Shown one piece after another: positions 20,233-31,401 of a DNA stretch of 64,000 nucleotides. The notes beneath the pieces were generated by a model. It saw only the letters and a list, made by a program, of their open reading frames with translations. It had not been told where the DNA came from and did not search any database. The stretch is from Zygnema cylindricum (lineage: Eukaryota; Streptophyta; Zygnematophyceae; Zygnematales; Zygnemataceae), in contig JBBHKE010002820.1 of NCBI GenBank assembly GCA_037447655.1, positions 139,073-203,072 of the forward strand, in the 5' to 3' direction. The translations under genes and the position numbers were made by a program. Every line of letters begins with the position of its first letter. Position 1 is the stretch's first letter.

Positions 20233-22257
20233 GATGTTAAGGGGTATAGAGTCTATGACTTAGAAGATATCATTCTGGTCTAATACGTAGTTGTCATGGA
20301 TGAAGAGAAGTCATTTGACCCCTTCAAATATACAAAGAAGATAAGAATCTGATTTGAGTCCGAAAGTGAGGAGAACTCGGTCGTTCTAGAAAGGGACATG
20401 AGTGAAACCATGATTGCAAACTCAGGGGAGATCGGAGATACAGGAGACTCACCATAAACCTCACATACTCTTATGGGCTTCGACGAGATAGAATAAGTGG
20501 GACTAGAACCGACTTCCATGGACAGGGGAGCGGATGAGACAGTGAGGAGAAATCCAAAACTTCCATCTATTCCAACTTCGGAGTTTGAGGGAGGGAGAAG
20601 GAGAAGCAAAAGGATACAGGAAAATCATGTCGCTCATAAGGTAACTAAGTTATCTCAACTAGATGAGCATCAATCTTTTTTGGAAGCAGTGAATAGTCCA
20701 GAAAAAGAAAGATGGATTAGAGCCATAAATGATGAGATGGCCTCCATCATCGAAGAAAATACTTGGGAACTACCGTATTGTCCTCCAGACAAAAAACTTA
20801 TTTGGTGTAAATGGGTATTTAAACTAAAATTAAACCCAGATAATAACATTTAGAGATATAAGGCTAGATTGGTAGCGAATGGGTTCACCCAAAAATAGGG
20901 GAATGACTATGAGAAGACCTTTGCTCCAGTTGTTCAGTTCCCATCAGTAAGGATTCTCCTCAGTCTGGCTGCAGCGGAAGACATGGAAATACACCAGATA
21001 GACAATAAGACTGCTTTTCTTAATGGTGAGTTAGAGGAAAAAAAATTCATTTGGCAACCCGAGGGGTTCGTGGAGGAAGGAGAATAGAGCAAAGTCTGCA
21101 GGCTGATAAAGTCCTTGTATGGACTGAAGCAGGCTCCCCGATAGTGGAATAAGAAACTAGATGAGTTTCTCACCTGTCCAGGATATATCAGGATCAGCTC
21201 AGACAATTCTATCTATATGTTTGAAGATGAGAATGGTGTCATTTTTATTGCAATTTATGTGGATGATTTGCTTCTGTTGAGTAAATCTTTGGAAAAGATC
21301 AATAAGTTAAAGAAAGATCTTAGAAGCAGATTTGATATGAAGGATTTAGGGGAGGCAAGATATATTTTGGGGATTCAAATGGAGAGAGATAGGGGGAAGA
21401 AGATTATCAAACTTACTCAGAAAGAAGCAATAGGTAATATGCTTGAGAAATTCCAGATATAAAATGCTAACGGTTGTACCACTCCTATGGACTTGAAAAG
21501 AGTAAGTGATGGGAGTGTAGAAGGAGGAGTGATAATCTTAGATGATCAAATGAGTCTAGAGGAGAGCGGCTTTATGAAGTCTATTCCTAATAGACAAGCC
21601 GTAGGAAGTTTAATTTATTTGATGAACTGTACCACGTCTAACATAGCGGCAGCAGTTCGAGTACTCAATACGAGTCGAATTCATCATAGGATGAGAGACT
21701 AGGAGGCAGCCAAGAGAGTCATGAGATATCTGGTGGGAACCAGAGAGTTATGATTGCATTTGGGAGGGGATCACACTGACATCACAACTTGGAGTGATGC
21801 CAGTTATGGGGACGCACCTATGAGAAGATGCACTTCTGGGTATGTGTTGTATGTTTGGGAAGGTGCTTGCTATTGGAGCTGTAAGCAACAAAAGGTGGTG
21901 GCTCAATCTACTATGGAGGGTGAGTACATGGCCTCTTGTTCTGTTGTGAAAGAGTTGATATGGGTCGAGTCCTTGTTGCAAGAAGTGGGGTATATGAAAG
22001 AGGGAGTGCATGAAGTGTTTTCTGTTAATCAAGCTACCATTGCAGTTGCAGCTAATCCAAAACATCATTTTAAGGCTAAGCATATGGACGTAAGATTGAG
22101 TTTTGTAAAAGAAAAAGTTGAGAATAAGATTGTGAATCTTGTATATAGAACTTATAAGGAAATGGTAGTTGATATGATTACAAAACGAGTGCCTTCTCCC
22201 AAGTTAAAATATTGCAGAGAAAAGTGTAGATTAAAACTGAAGTTAAAGTTAGACTAG
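20233..22257 (+). pseudogene. Copia-B element 2 integrase tail, RT and RNase H
   Basis: After the solo LTR the frame resumes with a short integrase tail, an acidic linker, and RT from about 20640 (H-Q-S-F-L-E-A-V-N-S-P-E-K-E-R-W). Stops at about 20851 and 20898 and changes near 21085, 21142 and 21460 break it. The YVDD box is intact at 21256-21267. RNase H (21754-22257) is open for 167 codons to its natural stop and keeps W-S-D-A-S-Y-G-D and G-E-Y-M, while the usual C-D-N is changed to S-V-N. Confidence 0.87.
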
Positions 22258-22270
22258 AAAATAAGGGGAG

Positions 22271-23275
22271 TGTTGAAATAACTAGTTTTTAGGTATTTTC
22301 TAGGTCTATAATATTAGCGGAAACCGATAAAGAAAATATAGGCAGCTTACCTCCATCTCTTCTCTCTTGCCCCCATACTTGTTGTAGTCAATGAAAGAGA
22401 GAGAGAGAGAGCGATAGAGCCATGGCTGCCTCAGCTCCATAGAAAGGACTAAATAGTGACTTAAGTCACTCTCAACAAAAGGTTGAATTCGACGCGATTC
22501 GAACCTCCGACTCGCAGAGCGCGGCGTAGCCGTTAGCTTTAAGCAGTCTGTCGTAGACTTTGGTAAGTGATATAGGGTTTGATATTTATTTAAACTATTG
22601 TATGGTACTGAAATCAATTAACTGGAATTTGAACAAAGGAACATAGAACTTGTTAAAGTATGGTGCAGACGTCATTTCGCACGAAACAAATGAATCGGAC
22701 ATTTGTTTCGACGGTCAACATTTAATAGTGGATTTAATCCGACGGCACATATTATCGCCGAGATCACGGAATGGTCACTTTGGCTATTATGGACGTGGCA
22801 TGACTTGGCGTCGCGTGGAAGGATGACATTCGGTCGCAGGAATTCCGGGGAATGTACGGACAAGTGGAAAACTACCACGCGTCCACTCAGTGGCCTTGTC
22901 GTACAAAGGTTCTATAGAAAAGACATCGGTCGTAGTAACTTTCTGTACTTTACAGTCATATAATTAGTTCGTACTTTAGTAGATAGGGGATGTGAGAGGG
23001 GTTTAGGACTTAGCAAATTTGGTGGGCAGTCACCTCTCTCTAAGAGAGCTTTGTATAATATTAGCATTTTTGCCGACTCGTAACTTATCAGCTAGATGGC
23101 CGTTTTCAATGATTCTTTTTGCTGCGGACTCAGGGGAGTCAAGGATGCACATGGGTGCAGTCAAACTATCAGTTTGCCTTCCTAGACAACAGTTGTTGTG
23201 GCTGTAAGTGGGTTAGTTAAATACTATCTAGAGGCTTCTTGTATTCTGTAGTCCAATGGAGGACACAGGACTCCA
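22271..23275 (+). repeat. Copia-B LTR shared by elements 2 and 3
   Basis: Starts TGTTGAAATAACTAG after the PPT AAAATAAGGGGAG (22258-22270) and ends near GGACACAGGACTCCA. It is 3' LTR to element 2 and lies directly left of the element 3 coding remnant. It carries the palindrome TAGTGACTTAAGTCACT (about 22454-22470) and an antisense B-box GGTTCGAATC (about 22495-22504). Confidence 0.85.
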
Positions 23276-24868
23276 AGCCTCTGTCATACTCGGAGGTAGT
23301 AAACAGTCTAGAGAAAGACAGATGGATTAGAGCCATAAATGATGAGATGGCCTCTATCATGGAAGCAAATACTTGGGAACTAGCGGACTGTCCTTCGGAA
23401 AAGAAAACTGATTGGCGGTAAATGGGTGTTTAAACTAAAACTGAACCCAAATAATGTTATTGAGAGGCATAAGGCTCGATTGGTAGCAAAGGGGTTCACC
23501 CAAAAAGAGGGGATTGACTATGAGGAGACCTTTGCTCTAGTTGTTTGGTTCCCATCAGTAAGGATTCTCCTCAGTCTGGCAGCAGTGGAAGACATGGAAA
23601 AACACCAAATGGATATTAAGACTGCTTTTCTTTATGGTTACTTAGAGTAAGAAATTTTCATAAGGCAACGAGTGGGATTTGTGGAAGAAGGAGAAGAGAG
23701 CAAAGTGTATAGGCTCATAAAGTCCTTTATGTGGACTGAAGCAGGAACCCCGACAATGGAACAAGAAACTAGACAAGTTTCTCATCGGTCTGGGATATAT
23801 TCGGATCACCTTCTACCATTCTATCTATATGTTTGAAGATGAGAATAGTGTTATTTTTATTGCAATTTATGTGAATGATCTGCTTGTGCAGATTAAATCT
23901 TTGGAAAATATTAATAGGCTAAAGAAAGATCTTAGAAGCAGATTTGATATGAAGGATTTAGGTGAGGCAAGATACATTTTGGGGATCCAAATGGAGAGAG
24001 ATAGGGGGGAAAAGATTATTAGACTCACTCAAAAAGAAGGAATTGGTAATATGCTTGAGAAATTCTAGATGGAAAAGGCTAACAGTTATACCACTCCCAT
24101 GGACTTGAAAAAAATAATTGATGGGGGTGTAAAAAGAGGAGCGATGATCTTAGACGATCAGATGAGTTCAGAGGAGAGAGAGTTTATGAAGTCTATCCCT
24201 TATAGACAGGCCATAAGAAGTTTGATCTATTTTATAAACTGTACTAGGCCGGACATAGCAGCAACAGTTGTAGTCCTTAGTAGGAGTCTTAATGACCCTA
24301 GAAAGAGATAGTGGGAGGCACCCAAGAGAGTCATGAGATATTTGGTTGGAACCAAATAGTTATGGTTGCATTTGGGAGGGGAGCACACTGACATCACTAC
24401 TTGGAGTGATGCCAGCTATGGGGACGCACCTATAAGAAGATGCACTTCTAGGTATGTTTTGTATGTGGGAAAAGGTGTTTGCTGTTGGAGCAACAAGCAA
24501 CAAAAGGTGGTTCCTCAATCTACAATGGAGGTTGAGTTCATAGCCTCTTGTTCTGCTGTGAAATAGTTGATGTGGGTCAAGTCCTTGTTGCAAGAGCTGG
24601 GGTATATGAAAGAGGGAGTGCATGAAGTGTTTTGTGATAACCAACTTGCCATTGCAATTGCAGCTAATCCAAAACATCATTTTAGGCTAAACATATGGAC
24701 ATAAGATTGAGATTTGTGAGAGAAAAAGTTGAGAACAAAATTGTGAATCTTGTATATAGATCTGATGAGGAAATGGTGGTTGATATGACGACAAAATCTG
24801 TGCCTTCTTCCCAGTTCAATTATTGCAGAGAAAATTGTGGATTAAAATTGAAGTTAAAGTCAGGCTAA
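23276..24868 (+). pseudogene. Copia-B element 3 RT and RNase H
   Basis: RT from S-L-E-K-D-R-W (about 23308) with a one-base frameshift at about 23418 (G-K-W-V-F). The catalytic box is Y-V-N-D (about 23868-23879), first Asp changed to Asn. A stop replaces Gln at 24067. RNase H from about 24366 keeps W-S-D-A-S-Y-G-D; Glu before L-M-W-V is a TAG. It ends at TAA 24866-24868. Confidence 0.85.
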
Positions 24869-24881
24869 AATATAAAAGGAG

Positions 24882-25900
24882 TGATCAAATTATAAGATCT
24901 TTAAGGTATTTTCTAAATCTGAATTTATTAGTAAAAACAGGAAAAGTAAAAGCGCAGGCAGCCTGCCTCCACATCTTCCCTCTACCCCCCATACTTTTTG
25001 TAGTCACAAAAGGATAGAGAGGGTGGTGGAGCCATGGCTGCCTCAGCTCCATAAGCAGGACTTAAAAGTGACCTAAGTCACTCTCAACAAAAGGTTGAGT
25101 GCGGCAGGATTCGAACCTCAGACCGGCAAAGCGTGGCGTAGCCGTCAGCTCTAACCGGTCAATTGTAAGAGTTCGTTACATTACATGGGGTACGATTTAT
25201 ATTTTAACATTGAACAGAACACTAATCCGATAAACGTAACTATGAAAAGGGAACATATAGACATAGCAGATTGAGTGCGTACATCTAATCGGCCGCACAA
25301 AATAAATGATTCAGACATTTATTTTAACGACATACATTAAAAGTCGGTCTTCATCCGACGGCGCTTATCGTCGCCGAGGTCCTAGAATGGTCACTTTGGC
25401 GGTTTTGGGACGTGGCGTGACGTTGCGTGACCTAGCAATACGTGGCAAGATTGAATTGAGAAGCGGGGATCCCGAACGACATATGGATGATTTAGACAGC
25501 GACACGCGTCCACTCCATGGCCTTGTCGTACAGAGGCCGTACAAAAAGTATATCAGCCACAGTACTTTTTGGTACTTTACAGTATCTTGATTGGAGCATA
25601 CTCTACTAAATAGGGTTTGTGAGAGAGATGTATGACTTAGAATATTTTTAGACAGTCACCTCTCCCTTTGGATTTTTGTACAAATTGGCATCTTTGCCGG
25701 CTCAAAACTAATCTGTTGGTTGGCCGTTTTCACTGATTGGTTTTTGCTACGGACTAAGGGGAGTCCATGCTGCACAACGATGCATTCAAACTTTCAGTTT
25801 GCCTTCTAGGGCAGCAGTTGTTTTGGCGTGAATTGGGTTAGTTAAAAACTATCAAGAGGCTTCCTGTATTTTGTAGTCCAATGGAGGACACAAAATTGCA
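24882..25900 (+). repeat. Copia-B element 3 3' LTR
   Basis: 1019 bp, TGATCAAATTATAAG ... GGACACAAAATTGCA, after the purine tract AAAAGGAG. Palindrome AAGTGACCTAAGTCACT at about 25067-25083 and antisense B-box GGTTCGAATCC near 25108-25118. Confidence 0.85.
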
Positions 25901-26194
25901 TCTTTAGGGTTGATGGCAGCTTTAGTTAGGGTTTTGGGAGTCTCATCATTGAAACCTCCCTGCGTCAGAGTGTTCGAGGGTATCGCAACATTCAAAACTT
26001 TGTCAAATGCAAGATTGCAACGATATCACCGGTTCGACGTCGCTATTGTTACGATTCCCAATTTCGTCGTTGCGATCCTCTATCAGGGCTGCAGCGATAA
26101 TGCAATTCTCTGACAACGTAGCTACTATTCTGCGATATTGTGGTTGGGTAGCGATAGCGCTGCGGTCTTTCGTCAGCGCTGCTGCGTTCCATTG
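25901..26194 (-). other. Post-chromodomain region of Gypsy-1
   Basis: No match to the 5' LTR at 30282-30593 by eye. It is probably 3' untranslated sequence of Gypsy-1 truncated before the PPT and LTR, or host DNA. TCTTT at 25901-25905 could be a target duplication of the adjacent Copia-B LTR, but no partner is visible. Confidence 0.35.
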
Positions 26195-26400
26195 CTAAGC
26201 CCCAAAGATGACTGCGACGGTTGCAACATTGGGATTCGTTTTTCGTAGGTGTCCGTTGTGGCTTCCCCTCCGGGTAGGCTGAGTGTCCGCACTTTGTTGA
26301 AATCGGCGCAGTAATTCCGGGGCATGGAGATTGTTTTCATAACCCCAAGAATCGTCTTCTGCATTGTAACCTTTCCACCGAATCAAGTGTTGCGTAGTAT
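26195..26400 (-). pseudogene. Gypsy-1 chromodomain
   Basis: C-terminal chromodomain of chromovirus integrase, which in this group binds modified histones and guides insertion. Read on the minus strand: I-R-W-K-G-Y-N-A-E-D-D-S-W-G-Y-E-N-N-L. The aromatic cage pattern (W-K-G-Y, D-S-W) is recognisable. It is out of frame by one base with the integrase C-terminus (26383-26997). Confidence 0.82.
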
Positions 26401-27560
26401 GCGATGGCTCTCGTCGTAATTTGCAGGACTAGAGAATCTCTTCTCCTCATATTCATGCGCGTTATTTTGAACTGAGAGAAGAGGTGTATGGCGAAGCCGA
26501 TTTTGGAAACACTGAATCACGATTGCGGAATGGCTTGCGAGGGACACGTGAAAGACATTATGTATTTTATATGCTGATGGAATGTCGAGGTTATAAGAAA
26601 CAGCATTGACCTTAGAGAGTATAGTAAATGGCCTTGTGAATCTTGATGCCAACTTCGTAGAGAGAGCATGTGGGAGGGAGAGGTTTGCCATATTCAACCT
26701 TACCTTGTCCCCAACACGAAAGTCAATGTTCTTTCGATGAGTGTCGGCTTGAGATTTGTGACGACTCTTCGCTTGTTGGAGGACCGTCGCCGCATTCTCC
26801 AAGTTGATACTCAGCTCCTTGACAAAGTCTACTGCAGGAGGTGTGCTATCGTCGGTTGCGATCAGATTGTGGGGAAGGGTTAGCTTTCGGCCGTTAAGAG
26901 AGAAGGGCGTAGCATTAGTGGAAGAATGGGCTGCACTGTTGTATGCAACTTCAATCGCTGCCAGATGTTTCGCCCAATCTATTTGGTGTACCGACACGTA
27001 AGGGCGTAGAGCCTCCTCCTATGTCCTGTTCACTATCTTTGTGTGTCCATCAGTATGAGGGTGATAAGCGGTGGACATAACCAATTGTGTCACCCAGATA
27101 GCAAACAGATTCCAGTAGGTGTGGCTAACGAATTTTCAGTCGCCGTCGTTGACAATCTACTTAAGAAGTCCGTGGTGACCGAATATCTCACGGAAAAAAA
27201 GATCCGCGACATCTCAAGCTGTAGCCGTGTTTTTTGTGGGGAAAAAATGGGCCATCTTCGTAAGATAGTTGACGAGAAAAAAAATGGAGTCGTAGTCATC
27301 TGGTCATATTAGAAAAGCGACCATAAAGTTTATCAAGATTGCTTCCCAAACGACGGATGGTGTGGGGAGGGGCTGCGAGAGTCCTTGACAACCCGGATCC
27401 GTTTTATTCTTGTTGCAAGAGTCACAAGTTCGGAAATACTCCGCAATTTTCTTTGTCATATTTGGCCAATAATACGCTTCCGCAACTCGTGCTGTAGTTT
27501 TGTCTCGCCCAAAGTGTCCGCTGAGGGGTTCATCATGGCTTAATTACAAGATACTATGCC
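26383..27560 (-). pseudogene. Gypsy-1 integrase
   Basis: C-X2-C of the zinc-binding domain (C-D-S-C-N-K-N-K) lies near 27405-27430. The core is frameshifted (27000-27360). The C-terminal 204 codons are open (26383-26997) with W-A-K-H-L-A-A-I-E-V-A-Y-N-S, then G-D-K-V-R-L-N and a G-P/Y-like region (F-T-R-P-F-T-I-L). The frame then shifts into the chromodomain. Confidence 0.8.
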
Positions 27561-28110
27561 GTAACTCTTCATTTGTGGGAATATACAATCAGGTTATTTG
27601 ACTTAGTTTGTACCGCCACATGCCGTTGGCAGTTTGACCAATATCTTTCTTTTGGTGAGTTCCGCAATTATGTCGTCGTCTTAGTATGCCGCCTTAATTG
27701 TGTCCAGCCACTTTTCGTCCACTTGCACCATACACGTGATAGTGTTGACTTTTTGGTCGTAAAGTTTGTCGGCGGCAATAGTATCCGCTTCCAACGAATC
27801 ATCCCTACGTTCTTGCGATAGCTACGATAGATCCGCTGCGGTCAGCGCAACAACACCTGGTCTCTTTGAAACCGCATCGGCAGGATTCGTTTTACAGGGC
27901 TTGTATTCGATGGTTAACTCAGGTCCGAAATTTTGTAGGAATGTCATCCATCGAGCCTGTTTCTTGGATAACTTCGGATAACTGACTGACCACATGGCTT
28001 AAAAAGGCCATCTCTTCCTTTAAAAACTCACATTTGCTCATTTTGGCGTACAATTTATTCTCCCTTAGGATTTGTAACACAGTTATCATGTGCTTGACAT
28101 GGTTCTCTAG
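27561..28110 (-). pseudogene. Gypsy-1 RNase H and connection region (heavily decayed)
   Basis: Position between RT and integrase, with scattered matches such as [10 protein letters not shown] near 27935-27965. I see no long open frame on the minus strand, and the domain limits are approximate. Confidence 0.55.
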
Positions 28111-28119
28111 TGTTTCACT

Positions 28120-28670
28120 TTACAATAGGATGTCAACCAAGAAGACTATTATCAATGCGTCAAGATATTGCCGGAAGATAGAACTCATCAAGAGCATAAA
28201 GGTGGCGGGGGCATTAGTCAATCCAAATGGCATGACTAAGAATTGGAAATGACTGTACCGCGTTTTGAACGCAGTCTTCTCCACATCCTCTTCCACAACT
28301 CTAATCTGGTGGTATCCACTACGCAAATCTATCTTAGAAAAATACCTAGCACCCGTTAGTCTGTCTAACAACTCGTCAATCTTGGGAAGTGGATACGCAA
28401 TATTTGACCATTAATTTATTTAGCGCTCGATAGTCCACACACATACGAAAGCCTCCATCTTTCTTGGCCACAAAAAGAACGAGGGCTTCATAAGGTGACT
28501 TGCTCGGTTCAATGGCTCCGGCCTCGATCAACTCCAAAAGTTGCTTTTTGAGTTCATCTAACTCGGTATAACTCATCTTATACATCGTGTTTGTCGGGGG
28601 CACTCTTCAATGGATAAGCCCAATTTTGTGGTCCACGTCGCGTTTCGAAGGTTAACCTTCCAAGAATTTC
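28120..28670 (-). pseudogene. Gypsy-1 reverse transcriptase
   Basis: Two open segments (28376-28603 and 28120-28371) carry [27 protein letters not shown] and [11 protein letters not shown]. The catalytic box, F-L-D-D in most chromoviruses, reads F-L-V-D, so a catalytic Asp is lost. The segments are separated by a frameshift near 28400. Confidence 0.88.
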
Positions 28671-29545
28671 TAGGGAAAGACATCAGCATACTCCTCGAGA
28701 AGTTTTGTCACGACTTCTAAGGCCTCAACGGAAGTCTTTCTTGCGTCGTTCTTTTTTTTAGAGTCGAAGTCGAGATCTTTTCTTGTCCACTCCTCCGGAA
28801 TCTCCTCTTTCACTTCCTCCACAGGCTGTACAACTGCCATTCCAATTGTTTCCCCTTTTTTAAGTGCCCTCTTAAGCTGCAAAGCCGAAAGCAAGCCTAC
28901 CTCTTCCATACCTTTACCAACCACCATGGTGTCTACCTCATACTCTTTTTCGCCTTTCTTAACCCTCATACTGTTGTTCCTCGAATCAATTGTCGAATTC
29001 CACTTTTGGAGCCACACCCTCCCCAAGATTACCTCATGATCCCCGAGCAGTAATACGTGGAGCATCTCATACCAACATAAGCTCCCCAAACTAACATGCA
29101 ATGGAGGTGTGCGATAAGTGATCCCTAGAGAGATGCCATCGGCTAGTTGGACTAATTGCTGATCTGGAACAACTACGAGAGGCAACTTCAACTTCTTCAC
29201 CATCTTCTCGTTGATGAAATTCCCCGACGCTCCAGAGTCAACCATGAAGCTAATTATGCTACCCCCAATCTTCCCTTGAAAAACCAAGGGGTCTCCACCT
29301 TTTCCAGCTAATCTCATGACATTACGTTTGCCTTTTTCTGGGGTCTTTTCTCCTTGGGCATTCGCTGGCCATATGGTTCGGGGAACCATACTGGAAGCAT
29401 TATTTGTTTTGCCTCCTCTTTTGGAGCTCCTTGGGGGACAGGTCATTGGTCTTCTTCTTAGTGGTTTTCTCCTTCTATTTAATACTGTTGATCGAGTCCT
29501 CGTCCTCCTTAATTCCTCCCAGTTCCATAGGGGTCGGGCCATCAT
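28670..29545 (-). pseudogene. Gypsy-1 protease and pre-RT region
   Basis: Open for 291 codons. The aspartic protease active site is F-M-V-D-S-G-A-S-G-N-F (about 29230-29262) and the flap-side motif is V-I-L-G-R-V-W-L-Q-K-W. The catalytic triad is intact. A Lys/Glu-rich stretch precedes RT. The open antisense frame at 29316-29726 is its shadow. Confidence 0.85.
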
Positions 29546-29574
29546 CCTTTCGGCTTCCTCCGTAACTACTCAAT

Positions 29575-30230
29575 CAAAAATGATAGGACCTACGAAGAGT
29601 GATGTCTACGGAGTCGGTCTGTTCCGTGAACTGAACAATTGCCGAGAAACTAGGAGTCGTTATTTGTCGTGCAAGCCACTATTCCATATCCCTCCAAATA
29701 GACGTTTGAGTCCCTTAACATTTTGATCAACCGCTTCATCCTCTGTCATCGTTAGGATTTGAACCTTGCATTCTAAGAATCGTTGCGTGTACTCTAAAAC
29801 TGACAACACCGAAATCCTATCTCTAATAGCTTTGACGGTGTTCACTGGTTGCGAGCAATCACGAAGAGAAAGAACAAATAAAAGTTTTATCAGCGGGTAC
29901 CTCGCCATCTTCCACCATTGCTCTCCACCACGCTCTTGCTGCCCCCTTCAATAAACCTCCCGCATAGTGAATCTTATCCCGATCTGACAGCTTAGAAAAT
30001 TCTCCAGATAGTTTGCCATCAAAAAAAACCACGCATCGGGATTGTTGTGCTAGGCAGGGTCGAACTCTTCGGGCAATCTTAACTTCGGTCTCCTCAAATC
30101 TCTCTATGCTTCCATGTGCTCGATCACGAAGACAAGTTTCCAAAGTTGCGACATTTCACTCAGGTGAGCATTCTACAATCTAACGTTTTTCAATTCTTGA
30201 AGGATTTGCTCCAATATATCAGCAATGGAG
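29575..30230 (-). pseudogene. Gypsy-1 gag
   Basis: Retrotransposon Gag capsid domain: K-I-H-Y-A-G-G-L-L-K-G-A-A-R-A-W-W (about 29935-29985), then a second open segment (29660-29908) with V-L-E-Y-T-Q-R-F. A frameshift lies near 29880. No zinc knuckle is visible in the surviving part. Confidence 0.82.
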
Positions 30231-30269
30231 ACACCATGACCTTCCATACTGTCGATTCACGAGGAATAA

Positions 30270-30281
30270 CTTTGATACGAA
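30270..30281 (-). other. Degenerate primer-binding site of Gypsy-1
   Basis: Directly after the LTR end (TTTTTACA) the minus strand reads T-TCGTATCAAAG, close to the tRNA-Met 3'-end PBS TGGTATCAGAG. This fits conventional 3'-end priming. Confidence 0.55.
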
Positions 30282-30593
30282 TGTAAAAAGGTTGCCTAGA
30301 CACCACGTCTATGATGCACAGCGAAATATTCCCAAATATTCACTCGTAGCAATAGCAAGGCTACACAGTGTACAGAAAGAAAATTGAATATTTATTAATC
30401 AACAAGAGATTACAAGATTTAATGCTCGCTGTCAGAAGTCTATTTGCAAAAAAATGTCTCTTCACGAAATTTACTTACTATTTAATCTAGCTACTTGCTA
30501 GTCAATCCGGTACTAAAGCTGGTCAACTATATACACGTGTACACTCTTCATTAATTTCATTATCCACACTAGGTTCTAGAACTATACAGTACA
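30282..30593 (-). repeat. 5' LTR of Gypsy-1
   Basis: 312 bp on the minus strand, TGTACTGTATAG (30593) to CTTTTTACA (30282), with AATAAATATTC as a poly(A)-signal-like motif near 30390. No second copy was found in the window. Confidence 0.75.
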
Positions 30594-30711
30594 TTTTGCT
30601 ACGTTGATATACTGCTAAGTTGCATTGCTATGCTGCGCTAGTCTGACATCGCAGCTGCGCTGCTCTAACATCGCAACTACAGCAGCTTCTCAACTCCTCT
30701 TCCATTCTGTA
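30594..30711. repeat. CTGC-rich tract, second copy
   Basis: GCTATGCTGCGCTAGTCTGACATCGCAG and following bases repeat the tract at 15700-15810. It joins directly to Copia-B RNase H sequence at about 30712. Confidence 0.6.
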
Positions 30712-31388
30712 ACCCTATTACATAGACTGGTCGTAGGAATTTTGATCTACTTTATGAACTATAGAAGGTCGGACATAGCGGCAGCAGTTGGAGTCTTCAG
30801 TATGAGTCTTAAAAATCTCAAGAAGAGAGATTCAGAGGCAGCCAAGAGAGTAATGAGATATCTAGTAGGAACCTAAGAGTTATGGTTCCATTTGGGAGGG
30901 GAGCACACTGATATCACTACTTGGAGTGATGCTAGTTATGAGGATGCACCTATGAGAAGATGCACTTTTAGGTGTGTGTTGTATGTTGGGGAAGGTGCTT
31001 GTTGTTGGAGAAGTAAGCAACTAAAGGTGGTTGCTCAATCTACTATGGAGGCTGAGTACATGGCCACTTGTTCTGCTGTAAATAGTTAATGTGGGTCAAG
31101 TCCTTGTTGCACGAACTGGGGTATATTAAGAAGGGAGTGCATGAAGTTTTTTGTGATAATCAGGTTGCCATTGCAATTGTAGCCAATCCAAAGCACCATT
31201 TCAAAGCTAAACATATGGACATACGATTGAGTTTTGTGAGGGAAAAAGTAGAAAACAAAATTGTAAATCTTGTGCATAAATCTGATGAAGAAATGGTGGC
31301 TGATATGATGACCAAACTTAAGCCATCTCCCAAGTTAAAGTGTTGTAAGGAAAAGTGTGGACAAAAACAGAAGTTGAAATTAGACTAG
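30712..31388 (+). pseudogene. Copia-B element 4, end of RT and RNase H
   Basis: 3' terminal part of pol only. The connection region (L-I-Y-F-M-N-Y-R-R-S-D-I-A-A-A) starts near 30740. W-S-D-A-S-Y-E-D and C-D-N-Q-V-A-I-A-I are recognisable. Stops replace Lys/Glu codons at about 30874 and 31083. The natural stop is at 31386-31388. The upstream body is missing. Confidence 0.85.
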
Positions 31389-31401
31389 AAAATAAGGGGA
31401 G

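Larger units (their letters stand above)
16371..23275 (+). mobile_element. Copia-B element 2 (near full length, with solo LTR insert)
   Basis: Truncated 5' LTR (16371-16855), half-tRNA PBS (16856-16868), gag, protease, integrase, RT, RNase H and 3' LTR (22271-23275). A subfamily II solo LTR interrupts the integrase region at 19180-20232. The 3' LTR also serves as the left LTR of Copia-B element 3. Confidence 0.87.
22271..25900 (+). mobile_element. Copia-B element 3 (internally deleted)
   Basis: LTR, RT-RNase H remnant, LTR. Everything from the PBS to the start of RT is missing: the left LTR joins within codons of the pre-RT linker (P-L-S-Y-S-E). The outer LTR is 24882-25900. The array LTR-body-LTR-body-LTR with element 2 suggests recombination between neighbouring elements. 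Confidence 0.8.
25901..30593 (-). mobile_element. Gypsy-1, minus-strand chromovirus with one LTR
   Basis: Ty3/gypsy element read on the minus strand: 5' LTR (30282-30593), degenerate PBS, gag, protease, RT, RNase H, integrase, chromodomain (ends near 26195). No second LTR is found at its 3' end, where about 290 bp of unassigned sequence (25901-26194) meets a Copia-B LTR. Stops and frameshifts occur in every domain. Confidence 0.85.

Noticed and set aside
29316-29726. 136-codon plus-strand frame
   Set aside because: Exact antisense of Gypsy-1 protease and gag, which carry recognised motifs.
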